This document shows, one piece after another, positions 22,270 to 34,762 of a stretch of DNA of 64,000 nucleotides (position 1 is its first letter; each line of letters begins with the position of its first letter). The stretch spans positions 1 to 64,000 of the forward strand of contig NW_026014853.1 of NCBI RefSeq assembly GCF_020379485.1, given 5' to 3'. The stretch is from Brassica napus. Taxonomy: Eukaryota; Streptophyta; Magnoliopsida; Brassicales; Brassicaceae. The position numbers and the translations under genes were made by a program. Under the pieces are notes generated by a model that was given only the letters and a program-made list of their open reading frames with translations, was not told the origin of the DNA and did not search any database.

Positions 22270-22620
22270 ACATGCACACAGCTCGGTCGCTACGTAGCGA
22301 CTGAGCGTCCTTCCCGCTCAGTCGCTACGTAGCGACCGAGCTCGAGCCAAGCTCGGTCGCTACGTACCGACCGAGTGTCCGTCCCGCTCTGTCGCTACGT
22401 AGCGACCGAGTGTCCGTCCCGCTCGGTCGCTACGTAGCGACCAAGCATCCATCCCGCTCGGTCGCCATGTAGCGACCGAGCTCAGCCAAGCTCGGTCGCT
22501 ACATAGCGACCGAGCATCCATCCCGCTTGGTCGCTACGTAGCGACCGAGCTCAGCCAAGCTCGGTCACTACGTAACGACCGAGCATGCGTTCTGTTCGGT
22601 CGTTACGTAGCGACCGAACT
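22270..22620. repeat. Palindromic repeat cluster in element C LTR
   Basis: About eight copies of CGGTCGCTACGTAGCGACCG and variants, separated by spacers such as GTCCGTCCCGCT and CTCAGCCAAGCT. Confidence 0.9.
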
Positions 22621-23048
22621 CTTCCGAAACGTCGATACGACACCAGTTCATGCATTCTTGTCTATCCTACGATGCTATCTCCCGAAGACCGTAGCGAAGT
22701 CAGTTCATGTATTCCGACCATTCTAAGACATCAATCAAACTTTTCGGTAAAACTGCGGAAAGTTCGTTCTTTATCGAAAGAAGTCGTAATAAAAGTTTCG
22801 AGTCGGAAGACGGCCCAAAGGGACCTAAGACACGACTCGAGGCCCAACTTACGATTTCTTAACCAAAAGCCCATAAACTGTATGACGGTTTACGCTTGGC
22901 GCGCAAGGAAGGATAAATGTCAAGTTTCCGCAGATAAATACGAAATTTTGAGGATAATTACGAAGATCGGAAAAATGGAATATTTCCATTTTATGCTATG
23001 ACGGCTTAAGGGCAGAAGAGTAAAAGCGTAAACCGACCTTTGAGCTAG

Positions 23049-23055
23049 TATATAA
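23049..23055 (+). promoter_or_regulatory. TATA box of element C LTR
   Basis: TATATAA, conserved in the duplicate (57315-57321) and in the solo LTR (near 19270-19283, minus). Confidence 0.6.
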
Positions 23056-23620
23056 GGAGTCCTAGGCGAGAGGCATGAGAGAACTTTTAAGACTTGGAAT
23101 TCTCTGCACTTAGAAACTTTAGGCTTTATTCTCGACAAGTTCGGTTTCTATGTATGGCACTCAATTACTAGGCGAACTCGCTCAGGCAGTTCGATCTCTT
23201 GTCCAGCTCTATCAATTGAACTACGTTCGGCTTGATCCTCGAAAGGGGTACGTAGGCAGCCTTTAACAAGGTTCAGTCAGAAATCAATCAAAAAGCTTTT
23301 CTGTATGTTTTTCGTCTTTTGTTACCTAGCTGCGACTCAACTAGGTTTCAGCTATTAGGCCGCTAGAACTAAGTAACTCGCTGACAGCCTTTGCGGCCAA
23401 AGCTTTTATGATCTCTTGTAATGATCGCAACGCTCTTACGCGGACTCGAAATAAGATCTACTGTTTTCTCTAAACTCGTTTGTTATCTTTTCATGATTTC
23501 CGCATATATTTGGTCACTTGTCGTTGGCTCTTGCAGAGATCCGGGACCTCTGGGAAATTAGGGTTTTCCTAGTTTCCTTATTTAAACGGAAATCGACAGT
23601 GCAAATTTTGGTTCCCACAG

Positions 23621-23640
23621 TTTGGCGCTAGAAGGAGGGG
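23621..23640 (+). other. Primer-binding-site-like sequence of element C
   Basis: TTTGGCGCTAGAAGGAGG follows one base after the LTR end, where a PBS belongs. I cannot assign the tRNA with confidence. Confidence 0.6.
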
Positions 23641-23687
23641 GGTACGGATTACTCTAACTCATAGCCGCAAAACGCTTGATCAAACCA

Positions 23688-23876
23688 ATGTCTGGAGATA
23701 CGAAAGACAAAATCGCAGTTCGCAACAATGCTAGTAGGACAACCCCAGCCGGCACTGCGCCTATGGCCAACGTTTACACAAACGCCATAGTGCCTAAAAG
23801 AAAATCGAAAAAACCTATACGCGATTTTTCGCCAACAGGAAGCGCAATGAAACGAGCTCGCGATTTCTCTTTCTGA
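23688..23876 (+). pseudogene. Gag-like start of element C, truncated
   Basis: ATG at 23688 opens 62 codons (MSGDTKDKIAVRNNASRTTP, later basic KRKSKKP and FSPTGSAMKRARDF), ending TGA at 23874-23876. Its place after LTR and primer site makes it the N-terminus of gag, but no capsid or zinc-knuckle sequence follows. The copy at 57952-58140 is nearly identical, so the truncation predates the duplication. Confidence 0.5.
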
Positions 23877-24079
23877 ACATAAAGGAAAACGATAAATCTT
23901 ATCAAACCCTGTAAGTTTGGCTCATTACCGAACAACAGAAATCTCAATGCGTAAGGGTTTTACCAAAACACGTTTTCCGAAAACATTTTGCAAAAGTAAA
24001 ACTTGTTCTCCCAAAAAAAACCGCTGAAAAACCCCTAGGTTAATCGCGGAAAAAGGAAACGCAACGAATCGATTACACA

Positions 24080-24590
24080 GTTCGGTCGCTACGTAGCGAC
24101 CGAGCACGCACACTGCTCGGTTACTACGTAGCGACCGAGCATGCACACTGCTCGGTCGCTACATAGCGACCGAGCACGCACACCGCTCGGTCGCTGCGTA
24201 GCGACCGAGAACGCACACCGCTCGGTCGCTACATAGCGACCGAGCACGCACTGCTTGGTCGCTGTGTAGTGACCGAGCACGCACACCGCTCGGTCGCTGC
24301 GTAGAGCGACCGAGCACGCACACTGCTCGGTCGCTGCGTAGCGACCGAGCACGCACACCGCTCGGTCGATGCGTAGCGACCGAGCACGCACACCGCGCGG
24401 TTGCTACGTAGCGACCGAGCACGCACTGCTCGGTCGCTACGTAGCGACCGAGCACGCACACTGCTCAGTCGCTATGTAGCGACCGAGCACGCACACTGCT
24501 CGGTCGCTACGTAGCGACCCGAGCACGCACACCGGTCGGTCGCTACGTAGCGACCGAGCTCAAGCAAACTCTCCACTCGCTACGTAGCGA
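24080..24590. repeat. Dense palindromic minisatellite
   Basis: About fourteen units of ~35 bp: the palindrome CGGTCGCTACGTAGCGACCG plus spacer AGCACGCACACTGCT. Including flanking GCT/AGC the inverted repeat reaches 26 bp in several units. Substitutions in single units are sometimes not compensated in the other arm (e.g. CGGTCGATGCG), so pairing is not strictly maintained. Minus-strand open frames across it are repeat by-products. Confidence 0.95.
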
Positions 24591-25260
24591 CCGGTAAGGC
24601 CTCAGAAAGGTCCTCCTTTGGGTTCTGTTTTGAATCATCGTCGAAACGCTTTTCGTTTCGTCTCAATCAAAGTTTCCATTGAGATTTTACGACGAAAACA
24701 ATTAGGACTCTTCTTGGCTCGCTTTCACTCGCTATGTAGCGACCTGTCTGACCTTCAATCGCTACGTAGCGACCGGTAAGGCCTCAGAATGGTCCTCCTT
24801 TGGGTTCTGTTTTGAATCCTCGTCGAAAAGCTTTTGGTTTCGTCTCAATCGGAGTTTCCATTGAGAATCTACGACGAGAACAAGTAGGAGTCTTCTTGGC
24901 TCGCTTCCACTCGCTACGTAGCGACCTGTCTGACCTTCACTCGCTACGTAGCGACCGGTAAGGCCTCGAAAAAGGTCCTCCTTTAGGTTCGGTTTTCAAC
25001 CCTCGTCGAAACGCTTTTTTGTTTCGTCTCAGTCGGAGTTTCCATTGAGATTTTACGACGAAAACAAGTAGGACTCTTCTTGGCTCGCTTCCACTCGCTA
25101 CGTAGCGACCGAGCAGACCTTCACGCGCTACGTAGCGACCGGTAAGGCCTCAAAAAAGTTCCTCCTTTGTGTTCTCTTTTGAATCCCGATCAAAACGCTT
25201 TTGTTTCGTCTCAATCGGAGTTTCCGTCGAGATTTTACGAAAAAACAAGTAAGACTCGTC
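24560..25260. repeat. Tandem repeat of ~183 bp with half-palindromes
   Basis: Four units each begin around CGCTACGTAGCGACCGGTAA and GGCCTCA (near 24580, 24765, 24950, 25130), followed by GTCCTCCTTTGGGTTCTG and a TTTCGTCTCAATCGGAGTTT block. The palindrome element is embedded once or twice per unit. Confidence 0.85.
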
Positions 25261-28260
25261 TAAACTCCTTCGCTTGCTTCTACTCGCCCTTACCTCCAGC
25301 TTTGTATTCTACTTCAAATCTCGATCGAAACGTCTCTTGTTTCTATCGGAGTTACCATTGAAACTTTACGATTAAAAAAAAACCCCGCAAAGACTTGTTT
25401 TCTCGTATGGATTCAGATTAATCGTATAAAACGGCAACGGTTAACTTAACATCTTAGCCGCCTTAACTATACGATTACGTTGACCCTTTTTACAAAAATC
25501 GACGTCTTATCTAAGGAGAAGATAACAGTCATGTTCGGAAGATGAATGTTAAGTTTCAAAGGATAAACACCAATATCGGAAATGGCGAACATACACGAGA
25601 AGAGGAAACGGAAATGAGCAAGCAAAACTGAGAAGAGACAAAACTGCATCTTCGAGAGAAGTAAGGTATTTCCGACTTGAAATTTTTGAAATCAGACTTG
25701 GAATTTTCGTAGGAAATTACTTTGAGGCTGCCATAGAACTTTAGGGAACGTAAAACCTAGGCGGATAGTCTAGCGAACTAAGTTTTAAGCAATTTTTCCT
25801 GTCTCGATATATTGTTCCATAATTGTTCATCCAGATCTTGCAAACCGATCTAAACTCTCCGAAAGTTGAGAAACGATCGCCACGCATATCAAGCTCGCTT
25901 CCTAAAGAGAGAAAAAGTTAGAGACATGAACGTCTTAAAACCGAATCGTTTCTGGCAATTTCCTCGGAACCGACATATTCCAAGTCGTCAACGTGGAAAC
26001 ACATCACAGTCCAAGCGTCGTCTATAAATCGTCCCGAATTATCGATCATTCCAAACCTCAGAATAAGAAACGTACACATCCATTCAAAGTATTGGTTCAA
26101 CCGTTTTCTTTCGTAAAAAAAAGGGAATAGGTACGTATACTATACTCGTATACTCCCAAAACTTCAAAAAAGACTGCAAATCGTCAAGAATAGGCAAACG
26201 ACAATCTAATATTCGTCTAAACGCTAGCAACATATCCAGACGATCATGAACATAAATCTCAAAGACTATACATCATTTCTTGTCGCAATCATGCGTACAG
26301 AAAACCTGTACCAATATCAAACTGAAACTCGACGATTAGCCAAAGTATTGAAGCCCTTTCCGGCTTTAGAAAGCCAGTTTCGTTTAAAATTTTCTATGAG
26401 AAAATCACCAAAGCATTTTTTTTGGTTTCTGTTGAACCAAGCAAGTCACAGAAAAGCATCAAAAACATTTTCGAGGAAGAAAACTCGAGAATAGATGTAG
26501 CATCATACACGTTAAAGGGAGCACTTTCCTCCCTATGGTTAGCTAGATCCACCTCTGGTTGAGCAATTCGTTCAAAAAACGAATGTGTCATGAGAATCCT
26601 CTCAAAAAACCTATGAAAGATGTTCTGTGACTAGATCGTATTGAAATAAACTTCGGTAACACTCCATGAGTAACTCCAAGCAACTTTCGCCTAAGACCAA
26701 AATCACAGCAGAAACGTTTCTCGTAAAACCCGCAGAAACAATAATACTTTGACATATGTATACATATCATTGATGTACAACCTTCGTAAAACCGGTTATA
26801 TGATATGATAAATTATCGTATAGCCCAAAGTCAAAAATCATATGATAAATTCTTCGTAACGAAACTAAGTCAAACGGTTAACACAAAATCTAAACTTTTC
26901 GAAAATTGACCAAGTTCAATATGCTCCACAATTCACTTTAAGCCTGCAACGTTTTAACCATAATACGCGGCATGTAAGAAAAAATTCATAACAAAGCTTC
27001 TAGAGCTATACGAAACATCCTAAAAAATGCACGAAGTAGATCTCGGAAGGCCAACACTTCACAAAGCACTATGAAGGAAAACGCTTGTTCCCATGGACAA
27101 ATTTACACGACACCTCAGTCATAATTCCTCGATCGCAAATAAAACTATTAGCATCCGAACAGGAACAACAATTTTGGCTGCGAACATTAGTAGTCAAACC
27201 AGAATGTTTCTCAAACGCAGGGCTAAGACTAAACCCTCGCAACATCGTCATATATCTTCAAAGCCCGCGAACATTTCAAGCACGAAACGTGGCATACGAA
27301 AGAATAACAAATCTTCAGCATCGCGAGACGTCGCAGACGCCTGAAGATTAGTTCTTCGACGAAATTTCCTTCTTCGATAAAACACCTTCATGGAAGACCA
27401 GACAATCATACGCACTAACTTTTTTTTTAAAACATATTCTTCGCGAAGACTCAAAATGGTAATTTTTACCATTAAGTTTGTTGCTGATCACAACAAACTC
27501 TTAACGTCCTAAACAGACTTAGCCATCTCGTAGAGATGACTCTCTTACATCCGACACAAGAATAATAGCGCTATAAAAAAATCTGAAATTTTGGTCCAGC
27601 ACTTTCGGTCTCCGGAGAGATGATCGATTCGTATCAAACAAGTCGTATAAGCCAATAACCAATCGCGGACTTTAAATCGATACGAATCATGAAGAAATCG
27701 CAACAGGAAAAACGATAGCCAGCTAGTCACCGCACAATCCTTAAACCGAAAGTAAACCTAAGTCTTGCCCTAAACCCAGTGCACTGGTCTCTAACATCTC
27801 TAGGCATAGTATCAAACACCCTGATACGAGATCCCAAAATTTGTCTCTTTGCCAATATTCGAGAATCTTCAGAAATCCCGCAAGTTTACACACTGCAGAA
27901 AACTCTCGAAACAGATTACGGATATAGCAGTTCACACAGAGTTAGATTACGAGATGACAACTCGTAGTCTTCCTTCTACACCCATACAAAATGCCATCGG
28001 CAGCAACACTCCTGATAACCGCTACATAAAAACTAGACCGTAAAGGTCTCGCTGGAAAACTAGTCATAAAAACCCTAACTCCAAGACGAACTACGAAAGG
28101 CTTGATCCCTTCAACAAGGGTACGTAGGCAGCCGTCATAAGGCGCAGCCCCAATCTTATCGCGTTCTACTTTTAGAAAAGCGAGAAGGCCATTTACCACT
28201 GACCTTGTCAACCATTAATTCCGCCAAACTCACCTTACTTGCCTAACTTGCCAGCCCCAC
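25260..28260. other. Non-coding interior of element C
   Basis: No reading frame above ~90 codons and no recognisable domain. Recurrent TTCGTAAAAC-like words occur. At 28101-28133 the sequence CTTGATCCCTTCAACAAGGG followed by TACGTAGGCAGCC echoes the LTR segment at 23229-23262, so a diverged LTR piece may be present. I see nothing else to annotate. Confidence 0.5.
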
Positions 28261-28546
28261 TCGCTTTTTTTATTGTATAAAAAAATACTTCGAATTTGAA
28301 TCTGATTTTTTGCATGCTTCATAAGAATGGTTAAAGCTATTTTCTGGTAAATTTTCATGATTTTCTATTGTTCTAACCATGTCTTTTGCATGCTACAAAG
28401 TTTGTGGTTTCGTGGTCTAAAGGGATGTCTACATCAACTTTTGATCAACACTTGACATCCTAAACTCTTTGTTGACATAATTTTGATGTTTCCTTTCAGA
28501 AAACTTTCTTCAAAAATATTAATTTTTGAATTTTTGGCTTCTCGGG

Positions 28547-31500
28547 TGATTTTGGCTGTCCGTGGGTGATTTTGGCCCACGTGGGCTGTCTGTTCTGTAC
28601 ACACATGACGTCTGTGTGTATCCGTCAGCACACACAAGACGTCTGTGGTGTCTGTGTGTGTCCGTGTGTGTCCATCAGCACTCACAGAATGTCCGTGGCT
28701 GTCCATCAGTACACATATCAGGACGCTGGCCCTTCCCGCGGACTGTTTGGGTGATTTTGGCCCACGTGGGCTGTCTGTTCAGTACACACAGGAAGTCCGT
28801 GGGTGTCCGCCAGCACACACAGGACGTCCGTGGCCGTCCGTCAGCACACACAGGACGTCTGTGGCTGTCCGCGTGTGTTCGTGTGTGTCCGTCAGCACAC
28901 ACAGGACATCCGTGGCTGTCCATCAGTACACCTATCAGCACGCTGGTCCTTGGACTCAGCACGCTGGCCCATCCCGTGGACTGTTCGGGTGATTTTTGCC
29001 CACGTGGGCTGTCTGTTCAGTACATACAGGACGTCCGTGGGTGTCTGTCAGCAAACACAGGACGTCCGTGGGTGTCCGTCAGCACACACAGGACGGCTGT
29101 GGCTGTTCGTGTGTGTCCGTGTGTGTCTGTGGGTGTCCGTCAGCACACACAGAACGTCCGTGGCAGTCCGTGTGTGTCAATCAGCACACACAGGACGTCC
29201 GTGGCTGTCTATCAGTACACATATCAGCACGTTGGTCCTTGGACTCAGCACGCTGACCCTTCCTGTGGACTGTTCGGGTGATTTTGGCCCACATGGGCTG
29301 TCTGTTCAGTACACACAGAACGTCCGTGCGTGTCCGCCAGCACACATAGGATGTCCGTGTGTGTCCGTCAGCACACACAAGACGTTTGTGGCTGTCCATC
29401 AGTACACCTATCAGTACGCTGGTCCTTGGACTCAGCACGCTGGCACATCCCGTGGACTGTTCGGGTGATTTTGGCCCACGTGGGCAGTCTATTCAGTACA
29501 CAAAGGACGTCTGTGGGTGTCCGTCAGGACACACAGGACGTCCTTGGGTGTCCGTGTGTGTATGTGGGTGTCCGTAAGCACATACAGGACGTCCGTGGCT
29601 GTCCATGTGTGTCCGTGTGTGTTCGTCAGCACACACAGGACGTCCGTGGCTGTCCATCAGTACACATATCAGCACGTTGGTCCTTGGACTCAGCACGCTG
29701 ACCTTTCCCGTGGACTGTTCGGGTGATTTTGGCCCACGTGGGCTGTCTGTTGAGTACACACAGGACGTCCGTGCTTGTCCGCCAGCACACACAGGACGTC
29801 CGTGTGTGTCCGTGTCTGTCCGTCAGCACACACAAGACGTCTGTGGGTGTCCATCAGTACACATATCAGTACACTGGTCATTGGACTCAGTACGCTGGCC
29901 AATCCCGTGGACTGTTCGGGTGATTTTAGCCCACGTGGGCTGTCTGTTCAGTACACACAGGACGTCCGTGGTTGTCCGTCAGTACACATAGGACGTCCAT
30001 GGGTGTCCGTCAGAACACACAGGACGTCCGTGGCTGTCTGTGGCTGTCTGTGTGTGTCCATCAGCACACACAGGACATCCGTGGTTGTCCATCAGTACAC
30101 ATATCAGCACGTTGGTCCATGGACCCAGCACGCTGACCCTTCCCTAGGACTGTTCGGGTGATTTGTGCCCACGTGGGCTGTCTGTTCAGTACACACAGGA
30201 CGTTCGTGGGTGGCCGCCAGCACACACAGGACGTCCGTGGCTGTCTGTGTGTGTCCGTGTGTGTCCTTGTGTGTCCGTGTGTGTCCGTGAGCACATACAG
30301 GACGTCCGTGGCTGTCCATCAGTACACATATCAGCACGTTGGTCCTTGGACTCAGCACGCTAACCCTTCTCGTGGACTGTTCGGGTGATTTTGGCCCACG
30401 TGGGCTGTCTGTTCAGTACACACAGGACGTCCGTGTGTATCCGTCAGCACACACAAGACGTCCGTGGTGTCTGTGTGTGTCCGTGTGTGTCCGTCAGCAC
30501 TCACAGAATGTTCGTGGCTGTCCATCAGTACACATATCAGAACGCTGGCCCTTCCCGTGGACTGTGTGGGTGATTTTGGCCCACATGGGCTGTCTGTTCA
30601 GTACACACAGGAAGTACGTGGGAGTCCGCCAGCACACACAGGACGTTCGTGGCTGTCTGCGTGTGTCCGTGTGTGTCCGTCAGCACACACAGGACATCTG
30701 TGGCTGTCCATCAGTACACCTATCAGCACACTGGTCCTTGGACTCAGCACGCTGGCCCATCCCATGGACTGTTCGGGGGATTTTGGCCCAAGTGGGCTGT
30801 CTGTTCAGTACATACAGGACGTCCGTGGGTGTCTGTCAGCAAACACAGGACGTCCGTGGGTGTCCGTCATCACACACAGGACGTCTGTGGCTGTTCGTGT
30901 GTGTCCGTGTGTGTCTGTGGGTGTCCGTCAGCACACACAGAACGTCCGTGGCTGTCCGTGTGTGTCTGTCAGCACACACAGGACGTCTGTGGCTGTCTAT
31001 CAGTACACATATCAGCACGTTGGTCCTTGGACTCAGCACGCTGACCCTTCCCGTGGACTGTTCGGGTGATTTTGGCCCACATGGGCCGTCTGTTCAGTAC
31101 ACACCGGACGTCCGTGCGTGTCCGTCAGCACACATAGGACGTCCGTGTGTGTCCGTCAGCACACACAAGACGTTCGTGGCTGTCCATCAGTACACCTATC
31201 AGTACGCTGGTCCTTGGACTCAGCACGCTGGCACATCCCGTGGACTGTTCGGGTGATTTTGGCCCACGTGGGCAGTCTATTCAGTACACAAAGGACGTCT
31301 GTGGGTGTCCATCAGCACACACAGGACGTCCGTGGGTGTCTGTGTGTGTCTGTGTGTGTCTGTGGGTGTCCGTAAGCACACAGGACGTCCATGGCTGTCC
31401 ATGTGTGTCCGTGTGTGTCCGTCAGCACACACAGGATGTCTGTGGCTGTTCATCAGTACACATATCAGCACGTTGGTCCTTGGACTCAGCACGCTGACCC

Positions 31501-34500
31501 TTCCCGTGGACTGTTTGGGTGATTTTGGCCCACGTGGGCTGTCTGTTGAGTACACACAGGACGTCCGTGCTTGTCCGCCAGCACACACAGGACGTCCGTG
31601 TGTGTCCATGTCTGTCCGTCAGCACACACAAGACGTCTGTGGGTGTCCATTAGTACACATATCAGTACACTGGTCATTGGACTCAGCACGCTGGCCAATC
31701 CCGTGGACTGTTCGGGTGATTTTGACATCAGTACACACAGGATGTCTGTGGCTGTCCGTGGCTGTCTGTGTGTGTCCATCAGCACACACAGGACATCCGT
31801 GGCTGTCCATCTGTACACATATCAGCACGTTGGTCCATGGACCCAGCACGCTGACCCTTCCCTAGGACTGTTCGGGTGATTTGTGCCCACGTGGGCTGTC
31901 TGTTCAGTAAACACAGGACGTTCGTGGGTGTCCGCCAGCACACACAGGACGTCTGTGGCTGTCCGTGTGTGTCTGTGTGTGTCCGTGTGTGTCCGTCAGC
32001 ACACACAGGAGGTCCATGGCTGTCCATCAGTACACATATCAGCACGTTGGTCCTTGGACTCAGCACGCTACTGTTCGGGTGATTTTGGCCCACGTGGGCT
32101 GTCTGTTCAGTACACACAGGACATTCGTGGGTGTTTGCCAGCACACACAGGACGTCCGTGGCTGTCTGTGTGTGTTCTTCAGCACACACAGGACGTCCGT
32201 GGCTGTCCATCAGTACACATATCAGCACATTGGTCCTTGGACTAAGCAGGCTGGCCCTTACCGGGGACTGTTCGGGTGATTTTGGCCAACGTGGGCTGTC
32301 TGTTCAGTACACACAGGACGTCCGTGGGTGTCCGCCAGCACACATAGAACGCCCATGGCTGTCCGAGCTGTCCGTGTGTGTTCATGTGTGTCCGTCAGCA
32401 CACACAGGACGTCAGTGGCTGTCCATCAGTACACATATCAGCACGTTGGTCCTTGGACTCAGCACGCTAACCCTTCCCGTGGACTGTTTGGGTGATTTTA
32501 GCCCACGTGGGCCGTCTGTTCAGTACACACAGGACGTCTGTGGGTGTCCGTCAGCACACACAATACATATGTGGGTGTCCGTCAGCACACACAGGACTTC
32601 TGTGGCTGTCTGTGTGTGTCAGTTTGTTTCCGTGGGTGTCCGTCAGCACACACAGGACGTCCGTGGGTGTCTGTCTGCACACACAGGACGTTCGTGGCTG
32701 TCCGTGTGTATCCATCAGCACACACAGGACGTCCGTGGCTGTCCATCAGTACACATATCAGCACGTTGGTTCTTGGACTCAGCTCGCTGACCCTTCCCGT
32801 GGACTCTTCGGGTGATTTTGGCCCACGTGGGCTGTATGTTCAGTACACTCAGGACGTCTGTGGGTCTCCGCCAGCACACACAGGACGACCGTGGCTGTCC
32901 GTGTGTGTCCGTGTGTGTCTGTGTGTGTCTGTCAGAACACACAGGACGTCTGTGGCTGTCCATCAGTACACATATCAGCACGCTGGTCCCTGGCCTCAGC
33001 ACGCTGGCCCTTCCCGTGGACTGTTCGGTTGATTTTGGCCCACGTGGGCTGTCTGTTCAGTACACACAGGACGTCTGTGGTTGTCTGTCAGCACACAAAG
33101 GACGTCCGTGTGTATCCGTCAGCACACACAGGACGTCCGTGGCTGTCCGTGTGTGTCTGTGTGTGTCCGTCAGTACACACAGGACTTCTGTGGCTGTCCA
33201 TCAGTACACATATCAGCACGTTGGCCCTGGGACTCAGCATGCTGACCCTTCTCGTGGACTGTTCCGATGATTTTCGCCCACGTGGGCTGTCTGTTCAGTA
33301 CACAAAGGACGTCCGTGGTTGTCCGTCAGCACACACAGGACGTCCGTGGGTGTCCGTCAGCACACACAGGATGTCCGTGGCTGTCAGTGTGTGTTCGTGT
33401 GTGTCCGTCAGAACACACAGGACGTCCGTGGCTGTCCATCAGTATACATATCAGCACGTTGGTCCTTGGACTCAGCATGCTGACCCTTCTCGTGGACTGT
33501 TCTGATGATTTTCGCCCACGTGGGCTGTCTGTTCAGTACACACAGGACGTCTGTGGGTGTCCGTCAGCACACACAGGACGTCTGTGGGTGTCCGTCAGCA
33601 CACATAGAACGTCCGGGGCTGTCCATGTGTGTCTGTGTGTGTCCGTCAGCACACACAAGACGTCCGTGGCTGTCCATCAGGACACATATCAGCACGTTGG
33701 TCATTGGACTCAGCACGCTGACCCATCCCGTGGACTGTTCGGGTGATTTTGGCCCACGTGGGCTGTATGTTCAGTAGACACAGGACGTCCGTGGGTGTCC
33801 GCCAGCACACACAGGATGACCATGGCTGTCCGTGTGTGTCCGTGTGTGTCCGTCAGAACACACAAGACGTCTGTGGCTGTCCATCAGTACACATATCAGC
33901 ACGCTGGCCCTTCCCGTGGACTGTTCGGGTGATTTTGGCCCACGTGGGCTGTCTGTTCAGTACACACATGAAGTCTGTGGTTGTCTGTCAGCACACACAG
34001 AACGTCTGTGGGTATCCGTCAGCACACACAGGAAGTCTGTGGCTGTCTGTGTGTTTGTGTGTGTCCGTCAGCACACACAGGACGTCCGTGGCTGTCTATC
34101 AGTACACATATCAGCACGTTGGTCCTTGGACTCAGCACGCTGACTCTTCCCGTGGACTGTTCGGGTGATTTTGGCCCACATGGGCTGTCTGTTCAGTACA
34201 CACAGGACGTCCGTGCGTGTCCGCCAGCACACATAGGACGTCCGTGTGTGTCCGTCTGCACACACAAGACGTTCGTGGCTGTCCATCATTACACCTATCA
34301 GTACGCTGGTCCTTGGACTCAGCACGCTGGTCCTTGGACACTTCACGCTGGCACATCCCGTGGACTGTTCGGGTGATTTTGGCCCACGTGGGCAGTCTAT
34401 TCAGTACACAAACGACGTCTGTGGGTGTCCGTCAGCACACACAGGACGTCCGTGGGTGTCCGTGGGTGTCTGTGTGTGTCTGTGGGTGTCCGTAAGCACA

Positions 34501-34762
34501 CACAGGACGTCCGTGGCTGTCCATGTGTGTCCGTCAGCACACACAGGACGTCCGTGGCTGTCCATCAGTACACATATCAGCACTTTGGTCCGTGGACTCA
34601 GCACGCTGACCCTTCCCGTCGACTGTTCGGGTGATTTTGGCCCATGTGGGCTGTCTTTTCAGTACACACAGGACGTCCGTGGGTGTCCGCCAGCACACAC
34701 AGGACGTCCGTGGCTGTCTGTGTGTGTCCATGTGTGTCAGTCAGCACACATAGGACATCCTT
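28547..34762 (+). repeat. Complex satellite array, block 3
   Basis: About 6.2 kb of the same satellite. An internal higher-order repeat of ~1.8 kb is visible: 28562-30380 recurs from 30385 (same order of variant units, including the rare CAGAATGTCCGTGG/CAGAATGTTCGTGG variant), with clear divergence. Ends TCCTT, the target duplication of element A. Confidence 0.9.

Larger units (their letters stand above)
22025..23619 (+). repeat. Element C LTR
   Basis: TGTTGGGGTC to GGTTCCCACA. Matches the solo LTR at 18897-20061 read on the minus strand but has more palindromic repeats (22270-22620). TATA box TATATAA at 23049-23055. Confidence 0.85.
22025..28546 (+). mobile_element. Element C: Tat/Athila-like gypsy element, decayed
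   Basis: A 1595-bp LTR (22025-23619) is followed by a primer-site-like TGGCGCTAGAAGGAGGGG and a short gag-like start, then ~4.5 kb with no long reading frame but with palindromic and 183-bp tandem repeats. No protease, RT or integrase is seen, and no clear 3' LTR. The TGGCGCTAG-type site and lack of a chromodomain favour the Tat/Athila side of Ty3/gypsy (tentative). 22506-27080 is duplicated at 56776-61334. The last ~280 bp (28260-28546) are A+T-rich and unassigned. Confidence 0.6.

Noticed and set aside
24089..24461. Minus-strand frames of ~100 codons in the palindromic arrays
   Set aside because: They translate the ~35-bp repeat only (RARSLRSDRAVCVLGRY) and exist in overlapping frames; no domain or independent conservation.
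24080..24590. CRISPR-like array (regular palindromic repeats and spacers)
   Set aside because: Spacers are themselves repeated, the setting is a plant retrotransposon, there are no cas genes, and the unit also occurs inside LTRs.
30339..31256. Long open frame (305 codons) and many others on both strands in the satellite blocks
   Set aside because: The peptides are repeats of the same low-complexity words in all frames (e.g. STHRTSVAVHQYTYQH), follow the DNA repeat, use shifting frames and mostly lack ATG. The absence of stops is a property of the repeat unit, not evidence of a gene.
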